Source of the DNA: Myxococcales bacterium
GTDB taxonomy: Bacteria > Myxococcota > UBA727 > VGSZ01
Assembly (NCBI GenBank): GCA_023248635.1
Contig: JAHFED010000048.1
Location: 1-50,096, forward strand
DNA: 50,096 nucleotides
Direction of reading: 5' to 3'
Shown here: piece by piece, positions 27,484-39,474 of the stretch
How the letters are laid out: every line of letters begins with the position of its first letter
How positions within the stretch are numbered: the first letter of the stretch is position 1
The notes under the pieces: model-generated
Databases searched by the model: none
The model's input: only the letters and a program-made list of their open reading frames with translations
What the model was told of the DNA's origin: nothing
Translations under genes and position numbers: made by a program

Positions 27484-28487
27484 GAGGCTTCTCCAATCGC
27501 TTCGTCAAAGGCCCGCTGCACCAACACCCGTACCATCTCCCGGCGCCAGACGACGTCGTCGGCGAGGTTTTTCACCGGCACGCATTTGGCGAAGGCGAGC
27601 TGCTTGAGGCCGTCGACGACGTCTTGTCGCTCTTGCCGGTGTTCGAACGCTCTGCCGATCCACGCGTCGCAGGGAAGCTTGTGGGGCCGGGCCTGCAGCG
27701 CCGAGACCACGCAGCGCATGGCCGAGACGACGCCGCCGTCGACGTCGACGCGCAACCCCACCGAGAGCAAGGGGTAATCGATGGCGTTGCGGTGGCGCAG
27801 CTTGGCGTAGCCCTCGAAGCGGCGACTGGCGGCCTTGGGCACACGCACCTGCACCAACAAATCGACGGCCTCGAGCACAGTGTTCTTGATGCCATTGGCG
27901 ACGTAGAAATCTTCGAGCTTCATTGTCCTGCGACCGGTGGGCGCCTGCAGCACAACTTCGGCGTCGAGGCACAAGAGCATCGTCGCTGTGTCGTTGGATG
28001 CCGCCGCAACGCACTTCTTGCCGCCGGCGACGACGTGGCACAGACTTCCGTCTTTTTTGAGACAAAAACCCAACGCTTCACGCCAGAAATAGGTTTGATT
28101 ATAAAAGAGGCAGCGGGTGTCGAGGGCGAGGTTGCCGCCCAGCGTGCCCATGCGACGCAGCTGAGGACCTGCAACCAGCGAGGCAGCGCGGGCGAGTCCG
28201 GATGCGTGCTGCTGCACCAGCGGATGCACGGACAGGTCGTGCAGCGTGGTCAGTGCCCCGATCAGCAGGTGGCCGCCGTCGTCGACGACGCCCTTGAGCC
28301 CTGGCACCCGGCCGATGTGCACGATCACCTCGGGATCGAAGAGGCCATGCTTGAGGTTGGGGACGACGTCGGTGCCGCCAGCGATGACCTTGGTGCTGCG
28401 ACCAGCGGCCTGGTGCGCGGCGAGCAGGGCCACAGCTTCGTCGACGCTGGTCGGTGTTTCGGTGAGGAAGGGATCCATCCGCAACAT
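27480..28487 (-). CDS. FAD subunit of a molybdenum hydroxylase (4-hydroxybenzoyl-CoA reductase beta type)
   Basis: 335-residue FAD-binding subunit of the xanthine dehydrogenase family. FAD motifs AGGTDVVPNL (36-45) and TLGGNLA (115-121) are clear. A cysteine-rich insertion follows at 126-159 (Cys126, 142, 150 and 159 within RCLFYNQ ... FCLKKDGSLCH ... GGKKCVAA). This loop is the known feature of 4-hydroxybenzoyl-CoA reductase beta subunits, where it binds an additional [4Fe-4S] cluster, and is absent from xanthine dehydrogenase. It is two bases downstream of the large subunit gene and overlaps mtnB. The actual substrate is unproven; a related aromatic acyl-CoA is possible. Confidence 0.9.
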   Translation of the reverse strand: MLRMDPFLTETPTSVDEAVALLAAHQAAGRSTKVIAGGTDVVPNLKHGLFDPEVIVHIGRVPGLKGVVDDGGHLLIGALTTLHDLSVHPLVQQHASGLARAASLVAGPQLRRMGTLGGNLALDTRCLFYNQTYFWREALGFCLKKDGSLCHVVAGGKKCVAAASNDTATMLLCLDAEVVLQAPTGRRTMKLEDFYVANGIKNTVLEAVDLLVQVRVPKAASRRFEGYAKLRHRNAIDYPLLSVGLRVDVDGGVVSAMRCVVSALQARPHKLPCDAWIGRAFEHRQERQDVVDGLKQLAFAKCVPVKNLADDVVWRREMVRVLVQRAFDEAIGEAS

Positions 28488-28489
28488 GG

Positions 28490-30924
28490 CTACTCCGCCG
28501 CCTTCGACGACGACGACGCCTGCTTCTTCAGGGCGGTCAGGACTTTGGCGGGTGTGAAGGGCAGCTCGGTCAGACGCAGTCCCACCGCATCGAAGACGGC
28601 GTTGGCGACGGCGGGGATGCTCGAGTGCAGGGGACCTTCGCCGGCCTCCTTGGCGCCATAGGGCCCGTTTCGATCCGGTTTTTCGATGATGAATGCTTCG
28701 ATGGGTGGGGTGTCCAAGGTGGTTGGAATTCGGTAGTCCAGCAGGCTGGGGCCGAGGAGCATGCCGGCACGCACATGATCTGGGCCCGGGGTCTCACCGT
28801 ATTTTGGATAATTACCGTAGAGCATGTTCTCCATCGAGACCTCGGCGATACCCATGTAGGTCGAGCCCTCGATCTGCCCCTCGACGATGACGGGGCTGAG
28901 GGCGCGGCCGCAATCGTGGGCCACCCACACTTTGACGACGTCGATGCGGCCGCTGCGCTCGCAGACCTTGACCTCGGCGATGTGCGCGGTCGCCGAATAG
29001 GCCGGCGATGCGCCGATGGTGCCGCCGCGATAGTCGCCGCCGCGTTCCCTGGTGCGGTAGCCGCCCACCGCGCCCAGGGTGCCGTAGCGCTCTTCGGCGA
29101 GCACGAAGGCCTCCTTCGTCGACATCGCCTTGCCGGTGTCTTTGGCATGCCACGCCTTGCCATGACCCAAGAGGACGTCGTCGGGCCGGCATTCCCAAAT
29201 GGTTGCGACGGCATCTTGCACCTGCTCTCGCAGCGTGCGGCAGGCCTCGAGGGCGGCGTGGCCCATCATCAACGTGACCCGTGAGGAGTAGGCGCCGAGG
29301 TCGACGGGCGTGAGGTCGCTGTCCGAGAGCACCACGCGCACGTGGTCTTGCAGCACGCCCAGCTCTTCCATGGCGATGACGGCGAGGGCGCTACCGGGCC
29401 CCTGGCCAATGTCGCTGGCGCCAGAGAACATCGTCACGCGTCCGCTGCGATCGAGCTTCACCTGGACGCCGGATTGCGGCATGTCGTTGGGATAAATAGG
29501 ATAATTTGTGCCCGAGATGTACATCGAGCAGGCCACGCCGAGACCATGGCCCCGGGGGAGCTTGCCGCGCCGCTGGTCCCAGCCCGAGGCCGTGCGCACC
29601 GCGTCGAGGCACTCGATGAGCCCCGAGCTGTTCATCTGCTGGCCGTTGATCAAGAGCACGTCGTCGCCGGCGAAATTTCGGCGCCGCAGCTCGATGGGAT
29701 CGATGCCACTTTTCTCGGCGATCATGTCGAGAACGACTTCGAAGGCGAAGCGGGGTTGCACGCTGCCGTGGCCGCGCTTTGGACCACAGGCTGGTTTGTT
29801 CGTGTAGTATCTTGTCGCATTGAAAGCGTAGGAATTAAAGGCGACAGGACCGGTCAAGAGTTGCCCAGCATAATAGGCAGTGATCATGCCGAAGCTGGCG
29901 TAGGCGCCGCCGTCGATGTCGATGGCGCTTTTCACCGCCAGCAGCTTGCCCGTGCGATCGGCGCCGACGGTGTAGTGCATCTGCATGGGGTGGCGGCCGC
30001 GGTGCGCGTAGAAGACCTCCTCGCGCGTGTAGAGCAGCTTCACGGGTCGGCCCGTAATCATCGAGAGCTTGGCGACGACGAATTCCAACGTGAAGGGCTC
30101 GCTCTTGCCCCCAAAACCGCCACCCACCGGCGGTTGCACCACGCGCACCAGGGCCTCGGGCAGCCCGAGCACGTGGGCCAGATCGCGGTGCACGTAGTGG
30201 GGCGTCTGTGTCGACGAAATGACCGTGAGCACCCCGCGCTCGTCCATGGTGCCGATGGCGCAGTGCGGCTCGATGGGTGCGTGGGTGGTGCCCTGAAAGA
30301 AGAAGTCCGCGTCGACGACGACGCCTTCGCTGCGGCAGCGCTCCAGGTTGCCTTCGACGTCGCCGAAGCTGAGCTCGACGCCCTTGGTGATGTTGCCCTT
30401 CTTGGCAAAGGGATTGACCTTGGTGCGCGCGTCTTGGCCTGTGACCTTGGCCGTCTCGGTGTCGAGGATGGCGGGCAGATCTTCGTACTCGACGACAATG
30501 GCTTTGACCGCGGCGTTGGCTGTTTCTTCATCGACGGCAGCAACGGCAGCGATGGCGTCACCGATGTATTTGACGTCGTCGACGGCCAGGGCGGTCTCGT
30601 CGCGGGTCCAGGGGATGATGCCGTACTTCGCCGGCAGGTCGTTGCCGGTGATGACGGCGAAGACGCCCTCCATCGCCAGGGCCGTGCTGACATCGATGGA
30701 GAGGATGCGGGCATGCGCGCGCGTCGAGCGCTTGAGCTTGGCTTGCAGCATGCCGGGGAAGCTGAGGTCGTCGGCGTAGAGCGTGCGGCCGGTGGCTTTG
30801 TCGTGGCCATCGATCTTGCGTCGCCGCATGCCGAGTCCGTGATCGCCATCCTGCCGGCGAAGGGCGGCGTCTTCGAAGGTCGAGCCGTGATCGAAGACGC
30901 GGACAGGTGATGAAATGGGTCGCG

Positions 30925-30928
<4 letters not shown>
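28490..30928 (-). CDS. Molybdopterin-binding large subunit of a molybdenum hydroxylase (HcrA-like)
   Basis: 812-residue catalytic subunit of the xanthine dehydrogenase family that binds the molybdopterin-cytosine (or similar) dinucleotide cofactor. Visible motifs: KATGRTLYADDL, VGGGFGGKSEPF, the GPKRGHGSVQPRFAFE cofactor region, DIGQGPGSALAVIA and the C-terminal GPYGAKEAGEG, whose Glu is the active-site base. The ATG overlaps the small-subunit stop as ATGA. With the [4Fe-4S]-loop FAD subunit next to it, it resembles the alpha subunit of 4-hydroxybenzoyl-CoA reductase. Short AT-rich codon patches occur near 29490-29520 and 29800-29890. No benzoyl-CoA reductase or CoA ligase gene is in the window. 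Confidence 0.93.
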
Positions 30929-31512
<584 letters not shown>

Positions 31513-31555
31513 CAGGGCTGGGTAGAGAACCTCGACGTCGACGTCAAAGGCGTCA

Positions 31556-33406
31556 TCACTGGTAGCCCTTGGCCTGCAGGGCAAACAGGCCAGCGTACTT
31601 GCCGCCCTTGGTCACCAGCTCGTCGTGGCTGCCCTCCTCGAGGATGCGGCCCCCCTCGAGGACCAAGATGCGGTCGGCCATGCGCACCGTCGAGAAGCGG
31701 TGCGAGATCAAAAACGCGGTCTTGTTGCGGGCCAGCTCTTCGATTTTCTCGAAAAGCTCGGCCTCGGAGCGCGCGTCGACGGCGGCGGTGGGCTCGTCGA
31801 GCACCAGCACTTCGGCGTGGTCGCGCATGAAGCCACGCGCCAGGGCCAGCTTCTGCCATTGCCCGCCCGAGAGCTCCTGCCCCTCCTCGAACCAGCCGCC
31901 CAGCATGGCATCGAGGCCGCCGGCCTTTTCGACGACGCCGCCGGCTCCTGCTTGCTCGATCGCTTTGCCAATGGCCTCGAGGTCGTCGATGCGGGCGACG
32001 TCGCCGACGCCGACGTTCTCTTTCACCGGCACCTGGTAGCGCACGTAGTCTTGGAACACGGCGCCAAAGCGGCTGCGCAGATCCTGGGGGTCCATGTCTC
32101 TGATGTTGATTCCACCATATAAAATATCGCCCGATGTCGGTTCGTACATTCTCATCAGGAGCTTCACCAGGGTGGACTTGCCAGCACCGTTGTCGCCAAC
32201 GAGCGCCACCTTCTCGCCGCTCTTCACTTTCAGATTGATGTCGCGCAGCACGAGCTCATCACGGCCAGCATATTGAAAGGAGACATTCTTGAATTCAATG
32301 ATGGCCCCCTCCCCCACGGCGGGTGACAGCGCAGGAACCGAGCGCGGCCGTTCGCCGGCGGCTTCGACGTCGAGATAGCCAAAGAGATTGGACATGAAGA
32401 GGGCGTCTTCGACCATGCTGCCGACTGAGGTCAGGACAGCCTGAAAGGCACCCTGTCCCTGGCGAAAGGCGGCGAGGGCAAAGGCCATATCGCCCAGGGT
32501 GATGGAACCGTGGGCGGCGGCGTTGGCGACCCAGGCATAGCAGCCGTAGAAGGCCGTCACGGCGACCAGGCCGAGGCTCGTGCCCCACAGAGCGCGCTTG
32601 CGGGCCAGCCGTCGATCCTCGTCGATGATCTTGTCGAAGAGCCCGGTGAAGCGCGACAGGATGAGAGGACCGAGCCCAAACACCTTCACTTCTTTCACCG
32701 TCGAATCGCGGGTCAGAATCCACTCGAGATAGTTGAGCCGTCGTCCTTCGGGCGCGCGCCACGTCATTACGCGGAAGCTCTCGCCGGCGAAGCGCAGCTC
32801 GGCGACGAACGAGGGCACGGCAGCGACGATCAACACCAGCAAGGCCCACGGGGCCAGGGTCACGATCAGGGCACCATAGGTGAGCAGGGTGAGCAGGTTT
32901 TGAATGGCGCCGAAGAACTCGAGGGCCAGGCCCAAGGGACGCGTATCGGCCTCGCGCCGTGCGTTTTGCATCTTGTCGTACAGGGTGGAGTCTTCGAAGT
33001 GTCGCAGCTCGAGAGTGAGCGCCTTCTCGAGGACACGCACGCTCAGCGAGCGCTTCAGCCGCGCGCCGATGGACTCGCGCACCAACCAATGGGTGCGCTG
33101 CAGCGTCGTCTGCACAATCACCAGTCCCAGCTCGGCAGCCACGGCAAAAAGCACCCGCTCTCGCGCGGCGACGTCAGCGGTCTGCTGCGCAACGACGACG
33201 CCGTCGACGATGAGCTTGGCCACCCAGGCGATGGCCGCCGGCACCAGCGCGCCAACCAGCGTGAAAGCCAAGAGCACAGCCACGCCGCCTGGCGCTGCGA
33301 CCCACAGCAAGCGCAGCGTCGGCGGGATGTGTTTGACGACGAGGGTGAGCTGCCCGAGGCGCTCGCGCCAGGTCTTTGGCTCCTCGGGTTTTTTCTTCGG
33401 CCGCAC
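31556..33406 (-). CDS. ABC exporter half-transporter (permease plus ATPase)
   Basis: 616-residue ABC transporter with an N-terminal six-helix membrane domain (about 20-320) and a C-terminal ATPase. The ATPase shows Walker A GDNGAGKST, the Q-loop VFQDYVRYQVPV, the signature LSGGQWQ, Walker B VLVLDEPTAAVD and the H-loop SHRFSTVRMAD. It most resembles lipid- or peptide-type exporters that work as homodimers. The start is uncertain: GTG at 33406 or TTG at 33448; the latter lies at the edge of a family B palindrome. Codons between 32100 and 32310 include rare TTA and AGA. It is followed by the molybdenum hydroxylase genes. The substrate is unknown. Confidence 0.92.
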   Translation of the reverse strand: MRPKKKPEEPKTWRERLGQLTLVVKHIPPTLRLLWVAAPGGVAVLLAFTLVGALVPAAIAWVAKLIVDGVVVAQQTADVAARERVLFAVAAELGLVIVQTTLQRTHWLVRESIGARLKRSLSVRVLEKALTLELRHFEDSTLYDKMQNARREADTRPLGLALEFFGAIQNLLTLLTYGALIVTLAPWALLVLIVAAVPSFVAELRFAGESFRVMTWRAPEGRRLNYLEWILTRDSTVKEVKVFGLGPLILSRFTGLFDKIIDEDRRLARKRALWGTSLGLVAVTAFYGCYAWVANAAAHGSITLGDMAFALAAFRQGQGAFQAVLTSVGSMVEDALFMSNLFGYLDVEAAGERPRSVPALSPAVGEGAIIEFKNVSFQYAGRDELVLRDINLKVKSGEKVALVGDNGAGKSTLVKLLMRMYEPTSGDILYGGINIRDMDPQDLRSRFGAVFQDYVRYQVPVKENVGVGDVARIDDLEAIGKAIEQAGAGGVVEKAGGLDAMLGGWFEEGQELSGGQWQKLALARGFMRDHAEVLVLDEPTAAVDARSEAELFEKIEELARNKTAFLISHRFSTVRMADRILVLEGGRILEEGSHDELVTKGGKYAGLFALQAKGYQ

Positions 33407-33440
33407 CGCGCATTGGGATGCACTGGGGCAGGCACCGTTG

Positions 33441-33524
33441 CCAGGCAATTCATCGCCTGGCGGCGATGAATTCTGCTCGTCAGGCCGGGTGGCCCCTACA
33501 GTGCTCTCAGGCCGGGCGGCGGTC
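33441..33524. repeat. Family B palindromic repeats
   Basis: Contains AATTCATCGCC-TGGC-GGCGATGAATT (33447-33472), the same palindrome as at 49174-49198 and 49264-49290, plus two copies of TCAGGCCGGG[T/C]GGC (33480-33494, 33507-33521) related to the GGCCGCTCGGCCTGA module there. It lies between the ABC exporter and the DUF2341 lipoprotein. Confidence 0.8.
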
Positions 33525-34937
<1,413 letters not shown>

Positions 34938-35088
34938 GAGCGCGATTGTACCCGGTCTGTCTGGGCCGCTCCGGGTGGCTTCTCACGGACGCGAAAGCGG
35001 GGGGCCACCTGCGCCACCGGCTGCCGAAGCTCGGGGCGTTGTCCGTCGTCGGGAGGATGCTAAGGACCCTACGCTTCGACGGAGCGCG

Positions 35089-37041
35089 ATGAAGGACATC
35101 CACGGCAAAGTGCAAGGTCTGCGGGCGAGCCAACTGCGCCGCCTCGAGCGCTTGCAGCAGCGCAGCGGCAGCAGCAAGGCGCTGTGTGAGCCCGCCTTGG
35201 CGCGCACGCTCACGGAGTGCTGCGTCGATCTCAGCCGCATGGTGGGATTGCTCCTCGACCGCCGCGGCGGCGTCACCGACGTCATTCTCGGCGAACCCAC
35301 GCGCCTCTACCTGCCCGACATCGGCCGCCTGCGCGCGGGACCCGGTCGGCTGCGCGGGCTGCGCCTCATCGTGGCACGTCCGCAGTTCAAGACGCGCGAG
35401 CGTCTTGAACATCAAGACGTCAAGACGCGCGAGCGTCGTGAACATCAAGACGTCAAGACGGGCGAGCGTCGTGAACATCAAGACGTCAAGACGCGAGAGC
35501 TTCTTGAAGATCAACCCTCAAAAGATCCCCAGCGACCCTGGACCGTCGACCTTGATCTCATCACCGATCTCGAGCGCCTGCAGCTCGACGCCGTCGTCGA
35601 AATCGAAGCCAAAGAGGGCGGCGACGACGACGGGCTGCCGGGCCGCGTGGCGGTGGCGATGTTGGTGCCCTCGGGCAGGACGGTGGGCGACAGCTCGGCA
35701 CCCCGCACCCGCATCGAGCACTGGCGCAGCATCCACGAGGTCGACGTCGACTTCGGCGCTACGGTCACCGCCCTCGAAGCCGAGATGGCAAAGACGGTCG
35801 ACAAACGCCGATCCGCCGCCCTCGTCGGCGAGCGCGGCCGTGCGGTGCTGGTCGGCGTCTACCTCTTGAACGCGCGCCAAGAAGCCGAAGAGCGCATGAA
35901 CGAGCTGCGGGAGTTGGCAAAGACCTCCGGCGTGAGCGTCGTCGACGAAGTCATCAAATATCGCAAGCTCACCGGCCAGAGAGATCACGCCGAGCAGCCC
36001 GGCGGCGCCGTCTTGGACCCGCGTTACGTCGTGGGCAAAGGCCGGCTCGAAGAGATCTGCCTGAGCGCGCTGCACAAGGGCGCTGAGATGGTGATCTTCG
36101 ACGGCGAGCTCACGCCCAGCCAGATGAACGCCATCACCGACGTCACCGACCTGAAGATCGTCGATCGCACCATGCTGATCCTCGACATTTTCGCGCGGCG
36201 CGCCAAGAGCCGCGAAGGCCGCATGCAGGTCGAGCTCGCCCAGCTGCGCTACTCGGTGCCGCGGCTGGCCAAAAAGCAAGAAGGACTGTCGCGGCTCACC
36301 GGCGGCATCGGCGGCCAGGGGCCCGGCGAGACCAAGCTCGAGGTCGACCGACGTCGCGCCAAGGATAAGATCACGCGCCTGGAACGTGAAATCGATCAGT
36401 TCTCCAAAGACCGGCAGCTGCGCCGTCGTCGCCGCGATGAGCGTCAGGTGCCCATCATCGCCATCGTCGGCTACACCAACGCCGGAAAATCCACGCTGCT
36501 CAACCGCCTGACCGGGGCCGACGTCTACGTCGCTGACGAGCTCTTCGCGACCCTCGACACCACCTCGCGACGGCTGCGCTTTCCCCAGGAGCGCGAGGTG
36601 GTGTTGACAGACACCGTGGGCTTCATCCGCGAGCTGCCCAAACCGCTCGTGAATGCCTTTCGCGCCACCCTCGAAGAGCTGCACGAAGCCGATCTGCTCC
36701 TGCACGTCGTCGACGGCCAAGACGCATTGCGCCAGAAGCAGGTCGACGCCGTCTGCTCGGTGCTTGATGAGCTGGGCCTGCTGTCCACACCGCGGCTGCT
36801 GGTGCTGAACAAGGGAGAGGCGGCGGGCTCCTTCGACGACGATGCCGAGGCACGGCGCTGGGGAGCGGTGCGGGTGTCGGCGCTGACGGGTGAGGGATTG
36901 CCCCACCTCGTCAACAAGATGGCCGAGCTCTTGTGGCAGGAAGACGTCGTCCCGCGCCGCGAACAGTGGGCGGTGTCGATCCCCGCCTGCGCCGACGAAG
37001 GCACCGGACCTTTTGCGGCCGACCTGCGTTCCTATCGATAG
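35089..37041 (+). CDS. hflX: GTPase HflX
   Basis: 650-residue HflX, a ribosome-associated GTPase that rescues stalled or heat-damaged 50S/70S ribosomes. The C-terminal two thirds are canonical: [27 protein letters not shown], the [17 protein letters not shown] core, the G1 motif GYTNAGKST (about 461), [10 protein letters not shown] (G3), and a G4 motif that reads NKGE instead of the usual NKxD. The N-terminal 240 residues are an extension beyond E. coli HflX, including an 11-residue repeat (about 100-142) that comes from family A palindromes. GGAG lies before the ATG at 35089. A weak promoter TTGTCC-16-TAAGGA is visible at 35039-35066. Confidence 0.95.
   Translation: MKDIHGKVQGLRASQLRRLERLQQRSGSSKALCEPALARTLTECCVDLSRMVGLLLDRRGGVTDVILGEPTRLYLPDIGRLRAGPGRLRGLRLIVARPQFKTRERLEHQDVKTRERREHQDVKTGERREHQDVKTRELLEDQPSKDPQRPWTVDLDLITDLERLQLDAVVEIEAKEGGDDDGLPGRVAVAMLVPSGRTVGDSSAPRTRIEHWRSIHEVDVDFGATVTALEAEMAKTVDKRRSAALVGERGRAVLVGVYLLNARQEAEERMNELRELAKTSGVSVVDEVIKYRKLTGQRDHAEQPGGAVLDPRYVVGKGRLEEICLSALHKGAEMVIFDGELTPSQMNAITDVTDLKIVDRTMLILDIFARRAKSREGRMQVELAQLRYSVPRLAKKQEGLSRLTGGIGGQGPGETKLEVDRRRAKDKITRLEREIDQFSKDRQLRRRRRDERQVPIIAIVGYTNAGKSTLLNRLTGADVYVADELFATLDTTSRRLRFPQEREVVLTDTVGFIRELPKPLVNAFRATLEELHEADLLLHVVDGQDALRQKQVDAVCSVLDELGLLSTPRLLVLNKGEAAGSFDDDAEARRWGAVRVSALTGEGLPHLVNKMAELLWQEDVVPRREQWAVSIPACADEGTGPFAADLRSYR
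35386..35514. repeat. Family A palindromic repeats in frame inside hflX
   Basis: Four units spaced 33 bases apart. Each is built on AAGACG...CGTC[TG]TGAACAT and encodes KTRERLEH, then [22 protein letters not shown] and [11 protein letters not shown]. The first unit keeps the perfect palindrome TTCAAGACG / CGTCTTGAA; later units have drifted but keep the frame open. Confidence 0.85.
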
Positions 37042-37118
37042 AGAGAGACTGCGGACACAGGGCCGCTTGGGTGCACGCCACACAGGCCTGGTACGTTGTC
37101 CAAAGGGAGGTAGGAGAC

Positions 37119-37979
37119 ATGGAAGCCGTCGGTGTCCGAGCCTTGGGACTGCTGCAGAACGATCCCTTGCGGGGACCGGTGGCGCTGCGCCTCCTCGACG
37201 GCCTGGTCTCGCTGCCCGTCGACGCCGACGGCCTGGGTACGGCCACTCTCGTCGACGGCAACGCGTTGCTCTCGCGCGCGAAGCTCACGTCGGATCACGG
37301 CGGCCACGCTGCCCAACGACTGTCCGCGCTGGTCGGCACACCGCAGGGTCGCGCCGCCGTGGTCCAGATCGGCACCCGCAGCGAGCTGCGCCCCGCCGGC
37401 CTCGATCAGACGCAGAACCTGGGTCCCTTCCGCGCACGCAGCTACGCCGCCGCCGTCGTCGGCGGCCCCCAGGGCGCCGACGAAGCCGCGGCCTCGCGTG
37501 AGGCCTTGTTGGCGAGCCTGCCGGACTTCCTGCTGCGCTGCGTGTCCGGCAAGAGCGAGGCCGAGGCCTTCTTTCTCGCGGTGCTCGCTGAGCTGCACAA
37601 GAAGGGCGTGCTCGACGCCAACCACGACAACGGCCACTCGCTGCTCGAAGCCGTCCGGGCCGTGCACGACGCCAGTCCGACGCGCCACGTCGCTTTCACC
37701 AACGGCGTCGACGTCCTTCATGTGGCCCGCGGCCTGCCGTCGGCGCTGGTGACCATCAGCGGGCTCCCTGAAGACATCGCTGCGAGCGTGTCTCCGGCCT
37801 TCGTTGATTCGTCGACGGCCCGCGAGCGCAACCGCCGGTACCGCGGGGTCTTCGCCCTGGGAGCGCTCGACCTGACCCTCAAGGCGCATTCGGCAATGCC
37901 ACCCCGCGCGACGCTGCAGGTGCTCCCCGACGCCGCCGCCGTCCTCATCGGCCGGGACCTCGCGGTGCGCGTGCTCTGA
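37119..37979 (+). CDS. Degenerate class II glutamine amidotransferase-like protein
   Basis: 286-residue protein. The order of segments follows class II (Ntn) glutamine amidotransferases: DADGLGTATLVDG in place of HPDGWGVAYY.DG, VVQIGTRSE for VAHVRxAT, NLGPFRARSYAAAVVG for N.HPF..GRW.FAHNG, SGKSEAEAFFLAVLAEL for GDTDSE.lFf.lL.eL, and VAFTNGVDVLHVARG for the late strand. The N-terminal nucleophile Cys2 is Glu, and the HNG and NTHPF residues are lost, so catalysis is unlikely. It is probably a pseudoenzyme with a regulatory or binding role. GGAG lies upstream of the ATG at 37119. It lies between hflX and a receiver-DUF4388 regulator. The family link is my own reading and is not confirmed by a search. 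Confidence 0.6.
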   Translation: MEAVGVRALGLLQNDPLRGPVALRLLDGLVSLPVDADGLGTATLVDGNALLSRAKLTSDHGGHAAQRLSALVGTPQGRAAVVQIGTRSELRPAGLDQTQNLGPFRARSYAAAVVGGPQGADEAAASREALLASLPDFLLRCVSGKSEAEAFFLAVLAELHKKGVLDANHDNGHSLLEAVRAVHDASPTRHVAFTNGVDVLHVARGLPSALVTISGLPEDIAASVSPAFVDSSTARERNRRYRGVFALGALDLTLKAHSAMPPRATLQVLPDAAAVLIGRDLAVRVL

Positions 37980-38021
37980 TCGGCGCTGACGCGGGAAGCG
38001 GGCGTACCGACCCCCGGCGAC

Positions 38022-38048
38022 CGGGCGTTGCGCCTGCTGCGACGCCCG
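38022..38048 (+). terminator. Possible hairpin after the amidotransferase-like gene
   Basis: CGGGCGT / ACGCCCG stem with a 13-base loop, 43 bases after the stop. There is no clear T-run, so its role is uncertain. Confidence 0.35.
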
Positions 38049-38085
38049 TTGTCGTCGTCTCAGGGCAACGGTAGGCGTTGGCGTC

Positions 38086-39474
38086 GTGAGCAGCAGCCCC
38101 GCCCCCTTTCGAGTCCTCGTCATCGACGACTCTCCCACCATCCGCCGGGTGGTTGGTTCGGTGCTCCAGCGGGCGGGACACGAGGTGGCTGTGGCGGAGT
38201 CCGGCGAGCGCGGGCTCGTCGAACTCAAGAGCTTCAGGCCAGATCTGGTTCTCCTCGACGTGGTCATGCCCGGCATGAGCGGCATCGAATTCCTGCAGCG
38301 CGTGGAGGCCGGCCGGGCCGCCACCGACGTCGTTGTCGTGGTCTTGATGTGCACGCGCGGGGCCCAAGCCCCCATCGACGACGCCGGCCTGCGATCCGTC
38401 GGCGTCGTCGACACCATCACCAAGCCCTTCTCCCCCGAAGCGCTCTTGGCGGTCGTGCACCACAGCCTCGAGAAACCCGGTCGCCGGGGCCCGCGCGGCA
38501 TCGCCGGCCGCATCGACGACGAGCTCGCGCCCGAGGAGCTCTTTCCCGCCCCCGCCGTCGGCGAGGAGCGCACGGTCAAGGTTCCCGTGGTCAGCGCAAC
38601 GGGGCGGCAGCGTTCGCCGGCGGATCTTCTGCCCCCGTCGCCGAGCTTTGCGCTCCCCGTCGGCGTGGCCCTGTGTGGCGACCTCACCGTCATCGCCTTG
38701 CCCGAGGTGCTGCAGCTCCTGAAATTCCAGGGGCAGACGGGGCTCTTGCTCGTCGACGCTGCGGGGCTGCGCTTCGACGTCGGCATCGAAGACGGCTGCA
38801 TCGTCGCCCTCTCGGCTCGCGATCCCGACGGGGGACCCGCTCGACGCGGCGAGCTCCTGCTGGGGCGCTACTTCATCGCCGCCGGGCTGCTCAGCGCCGC
38901 CGAGCTCGACCATCACCTGGGTGCCCCCAGCGACGGCCGACCCCTGGGCGAGCGCTTGGTCGCTGCCGGGGTGCTCAACAGTGATCAGCTGCGCCGCGCC
39001 GTCGGCGAGCAGGCCCAGGACCTCATGGTCGAGCTGCTGCGGGCCCGGCGCGGCGTCTTTGCCCTGTCGCCAGGTGCTGCCCAACTGCCCGCCGTCGTGG
39101 TGCGCCCAGGATGGAGCGTGGACCAGCTCATGTTCGAAGCCCTGCGGCAGATCGACGAGTGGGGCGTGATCGAGAGCGAAGTCCCCTCCTTCGAGGCGCG
39201 CTTTGCCATTCGCGGCAACACCATCGACGACAGCGGTCTCTCCGCCGAAGAAGCAGCGGTGTTGCGGGCGTTGGCGGCAGGACCCCTTGTGGTGCGCGAT
39301 CTCGTGGCGCGGGCGACGCTGCGGCCCTTTGATGTGTGCCGCATGTTGTACCGCCTGGCGGTGCTCAAGCGCGTGCGCCGCCTCGACGACGGCGACGCCA
39401 GCCGCTTGGTCAGCGACGACGTCGCCCTGCCTCATGTTCCTCTGCTCTCGATGCCGCCCCGGGCCATGCGATGA
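38086..39474 (+). CDS. Response regulator with receiver and DUF4388 domains
   Basis: 462-residue protein. The receiver domain (about 8-125) keeps Asp14/15, the phospho-acceptor Asp58 (LVLLDVVMPG) and Lys113 (ITKPF). A Pro-rich linker is followed by a DUF4388/PATAN-type region (about 190-370): LTVIALPEVLQLLKFQGQTGLLLVD ... GRYFIAAGLLSAAELDHHL, then a winged-helix-like end (EEAAVLRALAAGPLVVRDLV ... VCRMLYRLAVLKRVRRL). DUF4388 occurs in gliding and cell-polarity regulators of Myxococcota and in cyanobacterial PatA. The start is GTG, with a weak ribosome binding site. The stop overlaps the next gene as ATGA, so the two products likely work together. Confidence 0.9.
   Translation: MSSSPAPFRVLVIDDSPTIRRVVGSVLQRAGHEVAVAESGERGLVELKSFRPDLVLLDVVMPGMSGIEFLQRVEAGRAATDVVVVVLMCTRGAQAPIDDAGLRSVGVVDTITKPFSPEALLAVVHHSLEKPGRRGPRGIAGRIDDELAPEELFPAPAVGEERTVKVPVVSATGRQRSPADLLPPSPSFALPVGVALCGDLTVIALPEVLQLLKFQGQTGLLLVDAAGLRFDVGIEDGCIVALSARDPDGGPARRGELLLGRYFIAAGLLSAAELDHHLGAPSDGRPLGERLVAAGVLNSDQLRRAVGEQAQDLMVELLRARRGVFALSPGAAQLPAVVVRPGWSVDQLMFEALRQIDEWGVIESEVPSFEARFAIRGNTIDDSGLSAEEAAVLRALAAGPLVVRDLVARATLRPFDVCRMLYRLAVLKRVRRLDDGDASRLVSDDVALPHVPLLSMPPRAMR

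Noticed and set aside
29342-30910. 522-residue frame antisense to the molybdenum hydroxylase large subunit
   Set aside because: It is a composition shadow; the opposite strand carries all cofactor motifs.
35386-35514. Possible CRISPR array
   Set aside because: The 33-base units follow each other without unique spacers and are in frame within hflX; there are no cas genes.
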